A stretch of 20,860 nucleotides of DNA from an uncultured Collinsella sp. (GTDB taxonomy: Bacteria > Actinomycetota > Coriobacteriia > Coriobacteriales > Coriobacteriaceae), in NCBI GenBank assembly GCA_900761995.1, contig CAAFEY010000020.1, positions 1 through 20,860 on the forward strand, written 5' to 3'. Both the position numbers and the translations under genes were made by a program. The notes under the pieces are model-generated. The model worked only from the letters and a program-made list of their open reading frames with translations. It had not been told where the DNA came from and made no database searches. Below, piece by piece: positions 6,941-13,147 of this stretch. The stretch's first letter is position 1, and each line of letters starts with the position of its first letter.

Positions 6941-7020
6941 GCGCCAATGTGGCGCTTTGGCTTGCAAGTTAGCCATGTCGCACTTTTTGCATTATGCCCT
7001 AAGTTAGCCGAGGGATACAA
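6941..7020 (-). promoter_or_regulatory. Enolase promoter region with repeats
   Basis: On the minus strand TTGTAT (7015-7020) and CATAAT (6991-6996) are separated by 18 bases, a plausible -35/-10 pair. The nine-base AAGTTAGCC (plus-strand reading) occurs at 6966-6974 and again at 7001-7009, one copy in the spacer and one downstream of the -10. A palindrome GCGCCA-ATG-TGGCGC sits at 6941-6955 in the leader. These could be regulator sites, which is inference. Confidence 0.5.
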
Positions 7021-7030
7021 TTGTTTTTCG

Positions 7031-7075
7031 AAAAATTAGCGGGAACGACAAGGCATGTCAGCCCGTCGTTCCCGC
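7031..7075 (-). terminator. Intrinsic terminator after mazG
   Basis: The arms GCGGGAACGAC (7039-7049) and GTCGTTCCCGC (7065-7075) form a perfect 11-pair stem. On the minus strand it is followed by TAATTTTT, which ends the larC2-like/yfcE-like/mazG transcript. Confidence 0.9.
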
Positions 7076-7079
7076 AGTC

Positions 7080-7940
7080 TTACTCCTCTGCCTTGGCAGC
7101 ATCCCACAGGTCGTTGAGGCCGTGGGTCGAAAGCTCGGCAAGATCAACATGGGCATCGGCCGCCATCTGCTCCATCGCAGCCCAGCGACGGCGAAACTTG
7201 GCCGTGCTCGCGCGCAGGGCGCTCTCGGCATCGATACCCTCTTTGCGCGCAACGTTGACCAGGGCAAAGAGCAGGTCGCCAAACTCCATCTCGCGCTCGG
7301 ACGAGCCGGGCTCCTCGGCCTCAAACTCGGCACGCTCCTCGGCGACCTCGTCCCACACATCCTGGACCGTCTCCCACTCAAAGCCCACGGCAGCCGCCTT
7401 GCGCGACACCTTCTGGGCCTGCATCAGCGCCGGCAGATGCGTGGGCACGCCGTCGAGCAGGCCCTCGGGTGCAGCCTCGCCTGCTGCCACGGCCTTGTCC
7501 TTGGCAGCCTTCTCGGCAAGTTTGACCTCATCCCAAATCTTGAGCACCTCGTCGGAGCTATCGGCATCTGCATCGCCAAACACATGCGGATGGCGTCGGA
7601 TGAGCTTGGCGTCGATATCGCGCGCCACGTCGGCCAGCGTAAACTCGCCGGCGTCCGCCGCGATCTGCGCATGCAGCACTACCTGCATGAGCACGTCGCC
7701 CAGCTCCTCGCGCAGATGCGTGGCATCATCGGCCTCGATGCAATCGAGCGCCTCGTAGGCTTCCTCGATCATGTTCTTGCCGATGCTGCGGTGCGTCTGC
7801 TCGCGGTCCCACGGGCAGCCGTCGGGCTGACGCAGGCGCCAGATGGTCTGCACCAGATGCTGCAGCTCGGCCGACGCGTCGACCAGCGTGGACAGGTCGC
7901 GCGAACCCTCGGCATTTTGATGAGCCATGTGCTGCGCCAT
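7080..7940 (-). CDS. mazG: Nucleoside triphosphate pyrophosphohydrolase MazG
   Basis: MazG hydrolyses (d)NTPs to monophosphate and pyrophosphate and so cleans the nucleotide pool. The 286-residue product has the two tandem MazG domains of the full-length enzyme. Domain 1 has CPWDREQTH (42-50), EEAYEALD (59-66) and REELGDVLMQVVLHAQIA (77-94). Domain 2 has VGFEWETVQDVWDEVAEERAEF (185-206) and EFGDLLFALVNVAR (219-232). The acidic EExxE and ExxD Mg-binding clusters are present in both. The ATG at 7940 has an ideal GGAGGAGGAATAACC leader, which lies in the end of the upstream phosphodiesterase gene two bases away, so translation is coupled. A terminator follows directly. Confidence 0.95.
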   Translation of the reverse strand: MAQHMAHQNAEGSRDLSTLVDASAELQHLVQTIWRLRQPDGCPWDREQTHRSIGKNMIEEAYEALDCIEADDATHLREELGDVLMQVVLHAQIAADAGEFTLADVARDIDAKLIRRHPHVFGDADADSSDEVLKIWDEVKLAEKAAKDKAVAAGEAAPEGLLDGVPTHLPALMQAQKVSRKAAAVGFEWETVQDVWDEVAEERAEFEAEEPGSSEREMEFGDLLFALVNVARKEGIDAESALRASTAKFRRRWAAMEQMAADAHVDLAELSTHGLNDLWDAAKAEE

Positions 7941-7942
7941 GG

Positions 7943-8491
7943 TTATTCCTCCTCCAGGACCACGTGACGGAACGCGCCGCCCTCGTAGATGCCGTAGCTG
8001 TGCGTACCGTCCTTGGGAATGCTCACGCTGCCGGGATTGAAAAGCCACAGGCCCGGGTGCGCGGCGCTTGCCTCGTTAACCTTGATGTGCGTGTGGCCGT
8101 AGACGAGCGCGGAGCCCTCGGGAAGCGCAGGCGCGTGGTCGACGCTGTTGTGCATGCCGGCGCCAAAAACATGGCCGTGCGTCAGGAACAGCTCGCGGCC
8201 GGTCTCGTCGAACAGCGTGGCGTAGTCCGCCATGACGGGAAAGTCGAGGACCATCTGGTCGACCTCGGCGTCACAGTTGCCGCGCACCGCGATGATGCGG
8301 TCAGCCAGGGCGTTGAGCAGCGGGATCACGCGCTTGGGGGCGTAGTCGCGCGGCAGGTCGTTGCGCGGACCGTGATAAAGCAGGTCGCCCAGCAGGACGA
8401 TGCGGTCGGGCTGCTCGGACTCGATGGCGGCGCAGAGGCGCTCGGTCCAATATGCCGATCCGTGGATGTCGGAAGCGATGAGATATTTCAT
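7943..8491 (-). CDS. YfcE-type metallophosphodiesterase
   Basis: The 182-residue calcineurin-like phosphoesterase is of the YfcE/MJ0936 family, enzymes that cleave artificial phosphodiesters with manganese and whose natural substrate is unsettled. All metal motifs are present in order: SDIHG (7-11), GDLLYHGPRN (35-44), GNCD (71-74), THGH (104-107) and GHTH (132-135), followed by NPGSVSIPKDG, typical of the family. The ATG at 8491 is preceded by AAGGACTCCCC. The frame continues upstream but without family similarity. It sits between the LarC-like gene and mazG in a leftward cluster. Confidence 0.93.
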   Translation of the reverse strand: MKYLIASDIHGSAYWTERLCAAIESEQPDRIVLLGDLLYHGPRNDLPRDYAPKRVIPLLNALADRIIAVRGNCDAEVDQMVLDFPVMADYATLFDETGRELFLTHGHVFGAGMHNSVDHAPALPEGSALVYGHTHIKVNEASAAHPGLWLFNPGSVSIPKDGTHSYGIYEGGAFRHVVLEEE

Positions 8492-8549
8492 GGGGAGTCC
8501 TTTCGGAGTGGAGTTGATGTGGCCGGGCGCGTCGCGTCGCTCGGCCGTG

Positions 8550-9035
8550 TTACTCAAATCGCAGTGCCGCACTCTGGGCCGCCCGCATCACGCGTTGGAG
8601 CGGCACGTTGTGCTCACGGGCAAGGCGGGCGCAGTCTTCGTACTCGGGTGCCGCGCGCTCGCTGCCGTCGGGCAGGGTGGCTACTTTGACGGCCACCTCG
8701 CCCCAAGGCGTCGCCACCTGCTCAAAACGACGCGGCAGACAGACGCGCTCCATAACCCGGCGGCGGATGCCGTTGGTCGTGGTTTCCAAAAAGATGATCA
8801 TCTGCAGACGGTCAATGTCCTCGCGGGCGCAGATTACCTGCAGCTGCCAGCCGGGACGACCTTTTTTGCAGTAGAGGGGCAGCCAGTGCACTTCGCGGGC
8901 ACCCGCCTCGCGCAAGCGGTCGGCGGCATAGGCGAGTACCTCGGGCGACGCATCGTCGATGTCGCACTCCAGCTTGACGATGGTTTCGGGCGCATCGGTC
9001 TCGCGGGACAGCGGAGATTTGCTATCGCATGGCAT
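8550..9035 (-). CDS. Stand-alone LarC C-terminal-domain protein (nickel-pincer cofactor type)
   Basis: The 161-residue protein resembles only the C-terminal half of LarC (DUF111), the CTP-dependent cyclometallase that inserts nickel into the pincer cofactor of lactate racemase-type enzymes. Family landmarks are LECDIDDASPEVLAYAADRLREAGA (here about residues 22-46), CKKGRPGWQLQVIC, IIFLETTTNGIRRR, TPWGEVAVKVA and APEYEDCARLAREH. Normal LarC is about 400 residues; some lactobacilli make LarC1 and LarC2 by programmed frameshift. No LarC1 half, larB, larE or larA is present here. The ATG at 9035 has a GGAAAGGATCC leader; an ATG at 9074 has none. The function as a lone domain is unknown. Confidence 0.82.
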   Translation of the reverse strand: MPCDSKSPLSRETDAPETIVKLECDIDDASPEVLAYAADRLREAGAREVHWLPLYCKKGRPGWQLQVICAREDIDRLQMIIFLETTTNGIRRRVMERVCLPRRFEQVATPWGEVAVKVATLPDGSERAAPEYEDCARLAREHNVPLQRVMRAAQSAALRFE

Positions 9036-9141
9036 ACGGTCCGGATCCTTTCCGCACGGGCTCGTTTTATTCATCCAAACGCTAGCACATCGGACGTGGC
9101 ACAGGCGTGACTTTCGTCCGTCGCCGCCCTCGCCCCTATCC

Positions 9142-9206
9142 AAACATGTACATCAGCCTCCAAACATGTCATTTTTTGTCGGTTTTGGAGGCTGATGTAC
9201 ATGTTT
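9142..9206. repeat. 23-bp perfect inverted repeat in a divergent intergenic region
   Basis: The arms 9142-9164 and 9184-9206 are exact reverse complements (core ACATGTACATCAGCCTCC), with a 19-base loop holding a run of six T. The first ten bases of the left arm region, CCAAACATGT, recur at 9160-9169. It lies between two genes transcribed away from each other (LarC-like, -, and the PHP phosphatase, +), so it cannot serve as a normal gene-end terminator. Confidence 0.85.
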
Positions 9207-9288
9207 TGAGAGCAAGCTAGGCCGCACCGCGCACCCTTTCCAGTCGATTTCGGCACCCCGCGTGCACGACGCGCCGAGGCCGCGCCAT

Positions 9289-9294
9289 TACAAT
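9289..9294 (+). promoter_or_regulatory. Possible -10 element of the PHP phosphatase gene
   Basis: TACAAT lies 33 bases before the ATG at 9327. No good -35 was found. An AAAGGAG ribosome-binding site precedes the ATG. Confidence 0.35.
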
Positions 9295-9326
9295 GGAGCG
9301 AATTCGCCAAATGCAAAGGAGTCGCC

Positions 9327-10238
9327 ATGCCCGTATGCCCGCTGGTCGATTGCCATACCCACACCTCGTTTTCGGACGGCCATGCCTCGTTTGAGGACAA
9401 CGTCCGCGCCGCCGCGGCCGCCGGCTGCCGTGTTATGGTCTCGACTGACCACCTCACCTTGCCCGCCAGCATGGACGCCAACTGCGAAGTGCAGGTTACT
9501 GAGGGCGACCTGCCGGCACATCGTCTGGCCTTTGAGGACGCCCGCAAACTCGCCGCGCAGATCGCGCCGGAGCTCACCTTTATCTATGGCTTTGAGTGCG
9601 ATTGGTACGAGGGTTGCGAGCCCTTGGTAGAGCGCTGGTCCCAGGGCGCCGTGGTGCGCTTGGGCAGCGTGCACTGGATTGGCGACCCCGGCGATATCAT
9701 GGCCGGTGCCGCGGGTACGGCGGGAACGGAAAACGTCGCTCGTCCCGACACGCCCGATTCGAGCTGCGGTTGGATCGACGATGACACCAACCTGCACGTT
9801 TGGGAAAACCTGGGCGTGCGCGGCGTGTGGGAGCGCTACGTCGACGACTGGTGTCGCGCCTGCGAAAGCTCGCTTAACTTTGATGTGATGGCTCATCCCG
9901 ACCTGGTCATGCGCTTTTCGAAGGAAGGCTTTGCACCCGATTTTGACCCCGCGCCGTTCTGGGGGCAGATGGCAGAATGCGCACACGACACGAGTCGGCG
10001 CGTTGAGGTCTCGACTGCCGCGCCGCGCAAGGGGCTTGACGACTACTACCCCGCGACCGGCCTTTTGCGCTGCTTTGCCCATGCCGAAGTGCCGATCACC
10101 TTTGGCTCGGACGCGCACCGCGCCTGCGATATCTGCTGGAACATCCGCGGGGCCCAGGGCCACGCCTACGACTGCGGCTATCGAACCTTCGACATCCCCC
10201 ACCCCACCGGAGAATGGGAGCCCACGCCCCTCGCCTAA
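9327..10238 (+). CDS. PHP-family histidinol-phosphatase (HisK/HisJ type)
   Basis: The 303-residue PHP-domain phosphoesterase probably dephosphorylates histidinol phosphate, the penultimate histidine intermediate. Metal ligands of the PHP trinuclear site are all visible: DCHTHTSFSDG (His10, His12, Asp17), STDH (His42), Glu90 in YGFECDWY, GSVHWI (His116), AHPD (His190) and GSDAH (Asp262, His264). GSVHWI is typical of the HisJ/HisK branch. The other two known histidinol-phosphatase types (HAD domain of bifunctional HisB, or HisN) are absent from the his operon, where HisB is monofunctional. This gene lies directly past the operon's 3' end on the opposite strand, which supports the assignment. 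The ATG is preceded by AAAGGAG. Confidence 0.87.
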   Translation: MPVCPLVDCHTHTSFSDGHASFEDNVRAAAAAGCRVMVSTDHLTLPASMDANCEVQVTEGDLPAHRLAFEDARKLAAQIAPELTFIYGFECDWYEGCEPLVERWSQGAVVRLGSVHWIGDPGDIMAGAAGTAGTENVARPDTPDSSCGWIDDDTNLHVWENLGVRGVWERYVDDWCRACESSLNFDVMAHPDLVMRFSKEGFAPDFDPAPFWGQMAECAHDTSRRVEVSTAAPRKGLDDYYPATGLLRCFAHAEVPITFGSDAHRACDICWNIRGAQGHAYDCGYRTFDIPHPTGEWEPTPLA

Positions 10239-10581
10239 GACTAGTCATTGAGGACACTCTTCACAAATGACCCCTTGGGGACGGAGGAAAACAGGTCGTT
10301 TCGCTCACCACCGACGCCCGTGCAACACCGCCCGCCAAAAAGAACGCCCGTTTACTACGATGAACCGCAAACCTCCGACCATCGGCTTAATGCGGAAAAT
10401 AAAACCGCAGGTAGAAGCGTTGACGATTTGTTCAAAACCGACGTGTGGTCAGCAGATCCAGTTTCATCGTAGTAATTGGGCATGTTATTTGGCAGCGCCG
10501 GCAAAGACTGCCCCAAACGACTAGTCGTTTAAGAACGTCCCCAATGACTACTGTCCCCCTTGCACCAAAAGCTTGACTAGT
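10239..10581. repeat. 340-base non-coding block with nested inverted repeats (MITE/REP-like)
   Basis: This block fills the gap between the convergent PHP phosphatase and hisE genes. The ends are an imperfect inverted pair: TAGTCATTGAGGACACTCTT from 10243 on the left, and on the right (10531-10550, reverse complement) TAGTCATTGGGGACGTTCTT. Inside, TTACTACGATGAA (10351-10363) is matched by TTCATCGTAGTAA (10462-10474). A further small stem TGCGG/CCGCA lies at about 10392-10410, and AAACGACTAGTCGTTT at 10515-10530 is a perfect palindrome. The hexamer ACTAGT occurs at three places (about 10240, 10519, 10576). Small open frames are present, but none has a ribosome-binding site or protein-like composition, and I call no gene here. 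Confidence 0.7.
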
Positions 10582-10894
10582 GGCGGCGAGCGTTGAGTTC
10601 GCCGGCCAGTTCGTCGAGGGTGATGCCGTAGCGTTCGAGCGTCACGAGCAGGTGGTAGACCAGATCGCCAGCTTCGTAGCGGATGTGGTCGTGGTCGTTG
10701 TCCTTGCAGGCCATGATGACCTCGCTCGCCTCCTCGGCAAGCTTCTTGAGCAGTTCGTCCTCGACGTCGGTCAGCAGACGAGCGGTGTAGCTCTCCTGTG
10801 GCGACGCATCGCGACGCCCGTGAATCACCTCGGCCAGTCCCGTCAGCGTCTCGCCGATATTTCCCGGCTGCACGTTAGCTGTTCTGACTCCCAT
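10577..10894 (-). CDS. hisE: Phosphoribosyl-ATP pyrophosphatase
   Basis: HisE removes pyrophosphate from phosphoribosyl-ATP, the second histidine step. The 105-residue product has the all-alpha MazG-like fold with KLAEEASEVIMACKD (51-65) and RYEAGDLVYHLLVTLERYG (72-90), which carry the Mg-binding acidic residues (Glu54, Glu55, Glu58, Glu74, Asp77). In many bacteria this domain is fused behind HisI; here it is separate and is the last gene of the operon, after the 75-residue small ORF. The ATG is preceded by GAGAGGAAATAACC. The gene ends against the repeat-rich block at 10239-10576. Confidence 0.96.
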   Translation of the reverse strand: MGVRTANVQPGNIGETLTGLAEVIHGRRDASPQESYTARLLTDVEDELLKKLAEEASEVIMACKDNDHDHIRYEAGDLVYHLLVTLERYGITLDELAGELNARRH

Positions 10895-10909
10895 GGTTAT
10901 TTCCTCTCG

Positions 10910-11137
10910 TTACTGCAGCGTAAAGTAGGTACCGGTCTCATCGAACCGAGGCTTTGCGCCCTTTTTCTCAAAGAACTCGACGATGACGGCATGGGCCTCA
11001 TCAAGCCTTTCCTTCTCGGCCTCGAGCCAAAGCGACTGCGCCCCGCAGGCATCAGTCAGGTGCACGCGGCATGGCGCGCCCGCGCGGAGGAGCTCGGTGT
11101 TGCAGTCGGCGACCTCGAACGGCGTCACGACTTTCAT
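10910..11137 (-). CDS. Small conserved-looking protein of unknown function inside the his operon
   Basis: The 75-residue ORF lies between hisI and hisE. It starts MKVVTPFEVADCNTELL and contains HLTDACGAQSLWLE and a helix DEAHAVIVEFFEKKG, ending FDETGTYFTLQ. The pattern suggests a compact alpha/beta domain. Its ATG overlaps the hisI stop (ATGA), with a purine-rich leader inside hisI, and hisE starts 15 bases after its stop, so it is almost certainly translated in the operon. Three cysteines (12, 23, 31) lie in the first half. The xDAC centre reminds me of short Coriobacteria proteins that annotation pipelines call RDAC family; this recollection is unverified. No function is known to me; a pathway accessory or regulatory role is possible but unproven. 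Confidence 0.8.
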   Translation of the reverse strand: MKVVTPFEVADCNTELLRAGAPCRVHLTDACGAQSLWLEAEKERLDEAHAVIVEFFEKKGAKPRFDETGTYFTLQ

Positions 11138-11475
11138 CGCACTCCCCCTTCCACGCGCTTAAAGAAGCAGGTACGGTTGCCGGTATGGCAGGCCGGACCC
11201 GGCGAGTCGACCTTGACCAGCAGCGTATCGCTATCGCAGTCGGCCCAGAGCTCCTTGACCGCCTGCATGTTGCCGCTCGTCGCGCCCTTGTTCCAGAGCT
11301 CCTGGCGGCTGCGGCTCCAAAACCACGTGGTGCCGGTCTTGAGCGTCAGCCCCACCGACTCCTCGTTCATCCAGGCAACCATAAGCACCTCGCCGGTGTC
11401 ATACTGCTGAACCACACAAGGAATCAGCCCGCGGGCGTCGTATTTAAGCTTTAAAGAATCGGTTATCTCTTCCAT
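11134..11475 (-). CDS. hisI: Phosphoribosyl-AMP cyclohydrolase
   Basis: HisI opens the adenine ring of phosphoribosyl-AMP, the third histidine step. The 113-residue product shows LMVAWMNEES (31-40), TTWFWSRSRQELWNKGATSGN (49-69), DCDSDTLL (79-86) with the Mg-binding aspartates, and ACHTGNRTCFF (95-105). Cys80, Cys96 and Cys103 match the zinc ligands known for the family. The ATG at 11475 follows GGGGAGAG; the open frame reaches further upstream into the structured spacer but that is not coding. It is a stand-alone HisI, not HisIE. The hisF-hisI gap of 142 bases is the largest inside the operon and carries a long hairpin. Confidence 0.97.
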   Translation of the reverse strand: MEEITDSLKLKYDARGLIPCVVQQYDTGEVLMVAWMNEESVGLTLKTGTTWFWSRSRQELWNKGATSGNMQAVKELWADCDSDTLLVKVDSPGPACHTGNRTCFFKRVEGGVR

Positions 11476-11517
11476 TTCTCTCCCCAAATTTAAACATCGC
11501 AGGTCGACGAGGGTTGT

Positions 11518-11604
11518 CCAGGTGCCCGAGGTTCCGAGCGACAAGCCCGACGACGCGTACTTAAGTACGCAAGGAGGGTTGGAGCCGGAAGGTCGGGTGC
11601 CTGG
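11518..11604. repeat. Long REP-like hairpin in the hisF-hisI gap
   Basis: The outer arms CCAGGTGCCCGA (11518-11529) and TCGGGTGCCTGG (11593-11604) pair, with two central T-G wobbles possible in RNA. A GG/GG internal loop and a TTCCG/CGGAA stem follow, and at the tip is the perfect 16-base palindrome GCGTACTTAAGTACGC (about 11555-11570). The whole 87-base unit lies between two his genes. The tip shares the flanking CGACGCGTA...TACGC layout with the hairpin downstream of tRNA-Leu at 3436-3458, which suggests one repeat family. Confidence 0.75.
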
Positions 11605-11617
11605 GCAAGCCGCAGCA

Positions 11618-12400
11618 TTAGAAATCCAACCTCACAGGGATACCCTGCGATGCCACATACTCTTTGACTTCGCGAATGCTGAAGGTTCCAAAGTGAAAGA
11701 CGCTCGCCGCCAGCACGGCGTCGGCCTCGCCCTCGATTACGCCCTCGGCAAAATGCTCGAGCGTGCCCACGCCGCCGCTCGCGATGACGGGGATTGGCAC
11801 CGCGCGGGCCACGGCGCGGGTGAGCGCCAGGTCAAAGCCGGCCTTGGTGCCGTCGCGGTCCATGCTGGTCAACAAGATCTCGCCGGCGCCGCGACGAGCC
11901 ACCTCCTCGGCCCACGCCACCGCGTCGATACCCGTGGCATTGCGGCCTCCCGCGGTAAAGACCTCCCACTTGTCGGCACCGGATGCGCCGGGCAAACCGA
12001 CGCGCTTGGCATCGATCGCCACGACAACGGCCTGACTGCCAAACGCCGCGGCGGCCTGGCTGATCAATGACGGATCGCGCACGGCGGCAGAGTTGAGCGA
12101 TACCTTGTCGGCACCGGCCGCCACCATGGTTCGCATGCCCGCCAGGTCGCGAAAGCCGCCGCCCACGGTATAGGGAATGGCCAGCTCCTCGGCAGCATGC
12201 GCCGCCATCTCGATGGTCGTCGCGCGGTTGTCGCTCGTGGCGGTAATGTCCAGGAAGACGACCTCGTCCGCACCCTCGCGGTCGTAGGCACGCGCCAGCT
12301 CCACCGGATCACCCGCATCGCGCAGGCTCACAAAGTTGACGCCTTTGACCACACGGCCATCCTTGACGTCCAAGCAGGGAATCACGCGTTTGGTAAGCAT
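11618..12400 (-). CDS. hisF: Imidazole glycerol phosphate synthase, cyclase subunit HisF
   Basis: HisF uses ammonia from HisH to convert PRFAR to imidazole glycerol phosphate and AICAR. It is a 260-residue (beta/alpha)8 barrel with RVIPCLDVKDGRVVKGVNF at the start, the catalytic aspartates Asp11 and Asp130 (AIDAKR), VGGGFRDLAGM, and the second phosphate loop around IASGGVG. It differs from normal HisF in nothing I can see. Its ATG has a GGAGGAATAGCCC leader overlapping the end of hisA three bases upstream. A structured spacer begins 13 bases after its stop. Confidence 0.98.
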   Translation of the reverse strand: MLTKRVIPCLDVKDGRVVKGVNFVSLRDAGDPVELARAYDREGADEVVFLDITATSDNRATTIEMAAHAAEELAIPYTVGGGFRDLAGMRTMVAAGADKVSLNSAAVRDPSLISQAAAAFGSQAVVVAIDAKRVGLPGASGADKWEVFTAGGRNATGIDAVAWAEEVARRGAGEILLTSMDRDGTKAGFDLALTRAVARAVPIPVIASGGVGTLEHFAEGVIEGEADAVLAASVFHFGTFSIREVKEYVASQGIPVRLDF

Positions 12401-12403
12401 GGG

Positions 12404-13147
12404 CTATTCCTCCCCTCGAGCGGCGGCCAGCGCCTGGGCCAACGTAAAGTTGCCCTCGTAGAGCGCACGACCGGTAATGGCACCTTCAATCGCGCCCTCA
12501 CCCACCGCGGCCAGTGCGCGGATGTCGTCGAGCGCCGAGATGCCACCCGAAGCCACGACGGGAAAACCCGCGACCTCGGCCACATGGCGATACGCCGCCA
12601 CATCGATGCCCGTCTGCATGCCATCGCGCGCGATGTCGGTATACACCAGATGCTTAAAGCCCAGCTCGGAAAGCTGCGCCACGGCATCGTCGAGCGCCAC
12701 GCCCGCGCCGTCGCGCCAGCCGTTCACCTTGACCTGGCCGTCGCGCGCGGCAATGTCAGCCACCAACAGCTCGCCAAAACCTTGGGCTGCCACCTCGGCA
12801 AAACCCGGCTCGGTCACCAGCACGGTGCCCAGCGCAATGCGGCGAGCACCATAGCCGGCCAGCTCGTCGATGCGCGCGAGCGAGCGGATGCCGCCGCCTA
12901 CGTCCACGGACAGACCGTCGACGCCGCAGATGGCCTTGATCGCCGCCGAGTTGGCAGCGCATGCGCCCTCGTCCTCGCCAAAGGCAGAGGACAGGTCTAC
13001 GACGTGCACCCAGCTCGCGCCCTGCTCGGCAAACGAGCGGGCGACGGCCACGGGATCGTCGGAATATACCTTGCAGCGGCTGCGGTCACCACGCTCCAGG
13101 CGCACGACCTTGCCGCCGATCAGATCGATTGCGGGAAACAGGATCAT
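12404..13147 (-). CDS. hisA: ProFAR isomerase HisA
   Basis: HisA performs the Amadori rearrangement of ProFAR to PRFAR. The product has 247 residues, the usual length, with the HisA start MILFPAIDLIGGKVVRLERGD, catalytic Asp8, VDVGGGIRSL (phosphate loop, 81-90), VADIAARDG with Asp131, VYTDIARDGMQTG (168-180) and VVASGGIS. It is a paralogous barrel to HisF. Its start overlaps the hisH stop by four bases (ATGA). In many actinobacteria this enzyme also serves tryptophan synthesis as PriA; I saw nothing here that decides whether this one is bifunctional. Confidence 0.97.
   Translation of the reverse strand: MILFPAIDLIGGKVVRLERGDRSRCKVYSDDPVAVARSFAEQGASWVHVVDLSSAFGEDEGACAANSAAIKAICGVDGLSVDVGGGIRSLARIDELAGYGARRIALGTVLVTEPGFAEVAAQGFGELLVADIAARDGQVKVNGWRDGAGVALDDAVAQLSELGFKHLVYTDIARDGMQTGIDVAAYRHVAEVAGFPVVASGGISALDDIRALAAVGEGAIEGAITGRALYEGNFTLAQALAAARGEE

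Noticed and set aside
5543..7039. A 498-codon open frame on the + strand opposite enolase.
   Set aside because: It is an antisense shadow produced by GC-rich codon bias; the minus-strand product is a full enolase with all catalytic residues, and the + product has no recognisable domain.
10248..10524. Small open frames of 74 and 85 codons in the repeat block.
   Set aside because: They span the inverted repeats, lack ribosome-binding sites and have no protein-like hydrophobic pattern.
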